The notes under the pieces were generated by a model. That model was not told the DNA's origin and did no database searches. It saw nothing but the letters and a program-made list of their open reading frames with translations. Made by a program: the position numbers and the translations under genes. From positions 1 to 7,478 of the forward strand of contig CALEZJ010000075.1 of the NCBI GenBank assembly GCA_937927885.1: DNA of 7,478 nt, read 5' to 3'. Source of the stretch: an uncultured Paracoccaceae bacterium. Its GTDB lineage: Bacteria; Pseudomonadota; Alphaproteobacteria; Rhodobacterales; Rhodobacteraceae. Shown piece by piece: positions 5,336 through 7,478 of this stretch (position 1 is its first letter; the number at the start of each line of letters is the position of its first letter).

Positions 5336-6751
5336 ATGACCACCCCCGACACGCTGTCTGACTGGGACGAATTCGCCCGCCTCGGGGCCGAGATCGCTGC
5401 CTGGGGCGCCGAGTATCACCGCAGCCTGCCCGGCCGCCCGGTGCGCGCGCCCCTCCAGCCCGGCGCCGTCGCCGCGCGCTTTCCCGCCACGCCCCCCGAA
5501 ACCGGCATCGGCCTCGACGGCATCCTCGCCGAACTCGATGACCGCGTGATCCCCGGCCTGACCCACTGGCAGCACCCGCGCTTTTTCGCCTATTTCCCGG
5601 CCAATGCGACGCCTGCCTCGATGCTGGCCGATTTCGTTGCCGCGATCCTCGCGCAGCAGGGGATGCTGTGGCAGACCTCGCCCGCCACGACCGAGGTGGA
5701 AACCCTGATGCTCGACTGGCTGCGCCAGGGGCTGGGCCTGCCGCAGGGGTTTCACGGGGTGATCCAGGATTCGGCCTCGTCCGCCACCCTCGCCGCCGTG
5801 CTGGTGATGCGCGAACGCGCGCTGGACTGGGCGGGCAACCGGCAGGGGCTGTCCGGTCAGCCGCGCCTGCGCATCTATGCCTCGGACGAGGTCCATACCT
5901 CGGTCGATCGCGCGATCTGGGTGGCGGGGATCGGGGCCGAGAACCTCGTGCGCATCCCCACGCGGGGGCCCTTGCGCGCCATGGACCCCGAGGCCCTGCG
6001 CCGCCAGATCGCCGCCGACCGCGCGGCCGGCTACCTGCCCGCGGGCCTCGTCGCCTGCATCGGCGGCACCGGGACCGGGGCCTGTGATGACCTGACCGCC
6101 CTCCTGCCCATCGCGCGGGCCGAGGGGCTTTACAGCCATGTCGACGCCGCCTGGGCGGGGGCGGCGATGATCTGCCCGGAACTGCGCCCGCTCTGGCAAG
6201 GGATCGACGAGGCGGATTCGCTGGTCCTGAACCCGCACAAATGGCTGGGCGCGCAGTTCGACCTGTCGGCGCATTACCTGCGAGACCCCGAACCCTTGGT
6301 CAAGACGCTGGCCATCCAGCCCGAATACCTGAAAACCCATGGCAAGGACGGGTTCATCAACTATTCCGAATGGTCCGTCCCGCTGGGCCGCCGCTTTCGC
6401 GCCCTGAAACTGTGGTTCGTGCTGCGCGCCTACGGGCTCGACGGGCTGCGCCAGGTGATCCGCAATCACATCCGCTGGTCGCAGGCGCTGGCCGAGGATC
6501 TGCGCACCGATCCCCGGTTCGAGATCGTGACCGAGCCGGTTCTGTCGCTCTTCACCCTCGCGCTGAAAGACGCCGACGATGCGACCATGCTGGACTGGAT
6601 CACCCGCATCAACGACGACGGGCGGATCTATGTCACCCAGGGCCGCACCCGGGGCCGCATCGTGATGCGCTTTCAGGTCGGCAGCTTCGCCTGCACCGAA
6701 GCCGACACCCGCCTCGCCGCCCGCGTGCTGCGCGACCTCGCCCCCCAATGA
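5336..6751 (+). CDS. Pyridoxal-phosphate-dependent group II decarboxylase, aromatic-L-amino-acid decarboxylase type
   Basis: This cytoplasmic enzyme likely removes the carboxyl group from an amino acid, probably aromatic (Tyr, Trp, Phe or DOPA), to give an amine. The 471-residue product matches the usual length and is intact. Visible landmarks, aligned from memory to pig DOPA decarboxylase, are HPRFFAYFPAN (80-90), H187 in SDEVHTSVDRA (stacks on PLP), T245 in GGTGTGA, D270 in HVDAAWAG (pairs with the PLP nitrogen), the Schiff-base K302 in NPHKWLG, and the mobile loop YLKTHGKDGFINYSEW with Y343, then LGRRFRALKLWFVLRAYG. Tyr rather than Phe at 343 favours decarboxylation over aldehyde synthesis. 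The start is set by a strong AGGAGG. It lies just downstream of the GHRPCxxC gene and is probably co-transcribed. The exact substrate cannot be read, and the cluster has no obvious amine pathway partner. Confidence 0.95.
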   Translation: MTTPDTLSDWDEFARLGAEIAAWGAEYHRSLPGRPVRAPLQPGAVAARFPATPPETGIGLDGILAELDDRVIPGLTHWQHPRFFAYFPANATPASMLADFVAAILAQQGMLWQTSPATTEVETLMLDWLRQGLGLPQGFHGVIQDSASSATLAAVLVMRERALDWAGNRQGLSGQPRLRIYASDEVHTSVDRAIWVAGIGAENLVRIPTRGPLRAMDPEALRRQIAADRAAGYLPAGLVACIGGTGTGACDDLTALLPIARAEGLYSHVDAAWAGAAMICPELRPLWQGIDEADSLVLNPHKWLGAQFDLSAHYLRDPEPLVKTLAIQPEYLKTHGKDGFINYSEWSVPLGRRFRALKLWFVLRAYGLDGLRQVIRNHIRWSQALAEDLRTDPRFEIVTEPVLSLFTLALKDADDATMLDWITRINDDGRIYVTQGRTRGRIVMRFQVGSFACTEADTRLAARVLRDLAPQ

Positions 6752-6777
6752 CGCCTCCTGAGACAGCCCCCATCCTT

Positions 6778-6837
6778 GTGCCTCAAATATCCTCAGGGGG
6801 GTGAGCGCGTCAGCGCGAGGGGGGCGTGAGCCCCCCC
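6778..6837. repeat. Palindromic GC-rich intergenic element between convergent genes
   Basis: After the decarboxylase stop the gap reads TTGTGCCTCAAATATCCTC, a G-run, a GCGC-GTCA-GCGC mini-hairpin (6805-6816), and a GGGGGGC-GTGA-GCCCCCC hairpin (6819-6836) two bases before the mbfA stop. I recall a similar CCTCAAATATCC-plus-G-run motif in intergenic spots of Rhodobacteraceae genomes, so it may be a dispersed repeat. The last hairpin may also act as a two-way terminator, though no T-run follows. Confidence 0.45.
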
Positions 6838-7478
6838 TTACCCGGCCCCGATCAGGGCACCCGCGGCAAAGACCAGCGCCCCGCCCAGCACCACCTGAAA
6901 GGTCGCGCGCAGGAAGGGGGTCTGCATGAAGCGGTTCTGGATCCACACGATGGCCCAGAGTTCCACGAACACCACGGCAATGGCGATCAGCGTCGCGGTC
7001 CAGAAGTCCGGGATCAGATAGGGCAGGGCGTGTCCCAGCCCGCCCAGCGTGGTCATCACCCCCGCCGCCAGCCCGCGCTTGATGGGCGAGCCCCGGCCCG
7101 ACAATTGCCCGTCGTCGCTGGCCGCCTCGGTGAATCCCATGGAAATCCCCGCCCCGACCGAGGCCGCAAGCCCCACCAGAAACGTGGTATGGGTGTCCTG
7201 CGTGGCAAAGGCGGTGGCAAAGATCGGCGCCAGCGTGGACACCGACCCATCCATCAGCCCCGCCAGCCCCGGCTGCACCCAGGTCAGGATGAACTGCCGC
7301 CGCGCGCCCGCATCCTCGGCACTGCGCGTCTCGTCATCCAGATGCTTCTCCTCCAGATAGCGCGCCACGTTCTCGTGCCCGGCCTCGGCCGCCGCCAGAT
7401 CGCCCAACAGCCGCCGCGTCGACGCATCCGTGGTGCGCCCGGCGGCGATCTCGTAAAAGGACTGAGCCTGCCGCTCCA
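6838..7478 (-). CDS. mbfA: MbfA-type iron exporter: ferritin-like domain fused to VIT1 transporter (3' part, partial)
   Basis: Read from the right edge to TAA at 6838, 212 residues are visible; the N-terminal part lies outside the window. The first ~40 residues are the end of a ferritin/rubrerythrin-like four-helix domain (QSFYEIAAGRTTDAS, then AAAEAGHENVARYLEE with the metal-binding ExxH). A linker (DETRSAEDAGARRQF) leads to the VIT1/CCC1 membrane domain, with WVQPGLAGLMDGSVSTLAP, FLVGLAASVGAGISMGFTEAASDD and about five spans ending in FAAGALIGAG. This fusion is the layout of MbfA (membrane-bound ferritin A) of Bradyrhizobium and Agrobacterium, an inner-membrane iron exporter protecting against iron and peroxide stress, commonly controlled by Irr. 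The promoter is out of view. The in-frame TTG at 7407 is not a start, because homologous sequence continues upstream of it. It converges on the decarboxylase. Confidence 0.93.
   Translation of the reverse strand, partial: ERQAQSFYEIAAGRTTDASTRRLLGDLAAAEAGHENVARYLEEKHLDDETRSAEDAGARRQFILTWVQPGLAGLMDGSVSTLAPIFATAFATQDTHTTFLVGLAASVGAGISMGFTEAASDDGQLSGRGSPIKRGLAAGVMTTLGGLGHALPYLIPDFWTATLIAIAVVFVELWAIVWIQNRFMQTPFLRATFQVVLGGALVFAAGALIGAG

Noticed and set aside
5294..6946. 550-codon minus-strand frame opposite the decarboxylase
   Set aside because: It spans two confidently assigned genes and reads as Gly/Arg/Gln-rich shadow sequence without a domain.

Overview
The window is very GC-rich (roughly 70% by eye), with strong G/C preference at third codon positions. 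It carries the gene pair rplY-pth next to a DUF2332 gene, plus an MbfA-type iron exporter. Together these point to an alphaproteobacterium, most likely a Rhodobacterales/Rhodobacteraceae chromosome. I cannot name a genus. I see no phage, IS, tRNA, rRNA or CRISPR.

Layout. Bases 1-1987 are a minus-strand housekeeping block, read right to left: rplY (ribosomal protein L25/Ctc), a rho-independent terminator, pth (peptidyl-tRNA hydrolase), and a DUF2332 gene that overlaps the pth stop by a GTGA junction and runs off the left edge. Next come two plus-strand genes. The first (2158-3263) is a 12-helix MFS transporter whose first helix lies in a different frame from the rest, so it looks broken by a small deletion. 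The second (3385-4146) encodes a secreted protein with four cysteine-rich repeats. A strong hairpin at 4169-4194 separates it from two small convergent minus-strand genes: a 30-residue single-span membrane protein (4197-4289) and an 84-residue putative exported Pro/Arg-rich protein (4321-4575). Both were read by eye. Divergent from these are a conserved protein with a GHRPCxxC motif (4709-5284) and, 51 bases on, a complete group II PLP-dependent aromatic-amino-acid-type decarboxylase (5336-6751). Beyond a GC-rich palindromic intergenic element lies the 3' part of a convergent mbfA-type gene (ferritin-like domain fused to a VIT1 iron transporter), which continues off the right edge.

How they fit together. 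The rplY/pth block serves translation and peptidyl-tRNA recycling. The decarboxylase and the GHRPCxxC protein may be co-transcribed. The transporter, the Cys-rich protein and the small membrane genes look like independent accessory units. I found no multi-gene novel system. The best leads are the Cys-rich repeat protein, the pair of small membrane/exported ORFs, the transporter lesion and the uncharacterised GHRPCxxC protein.
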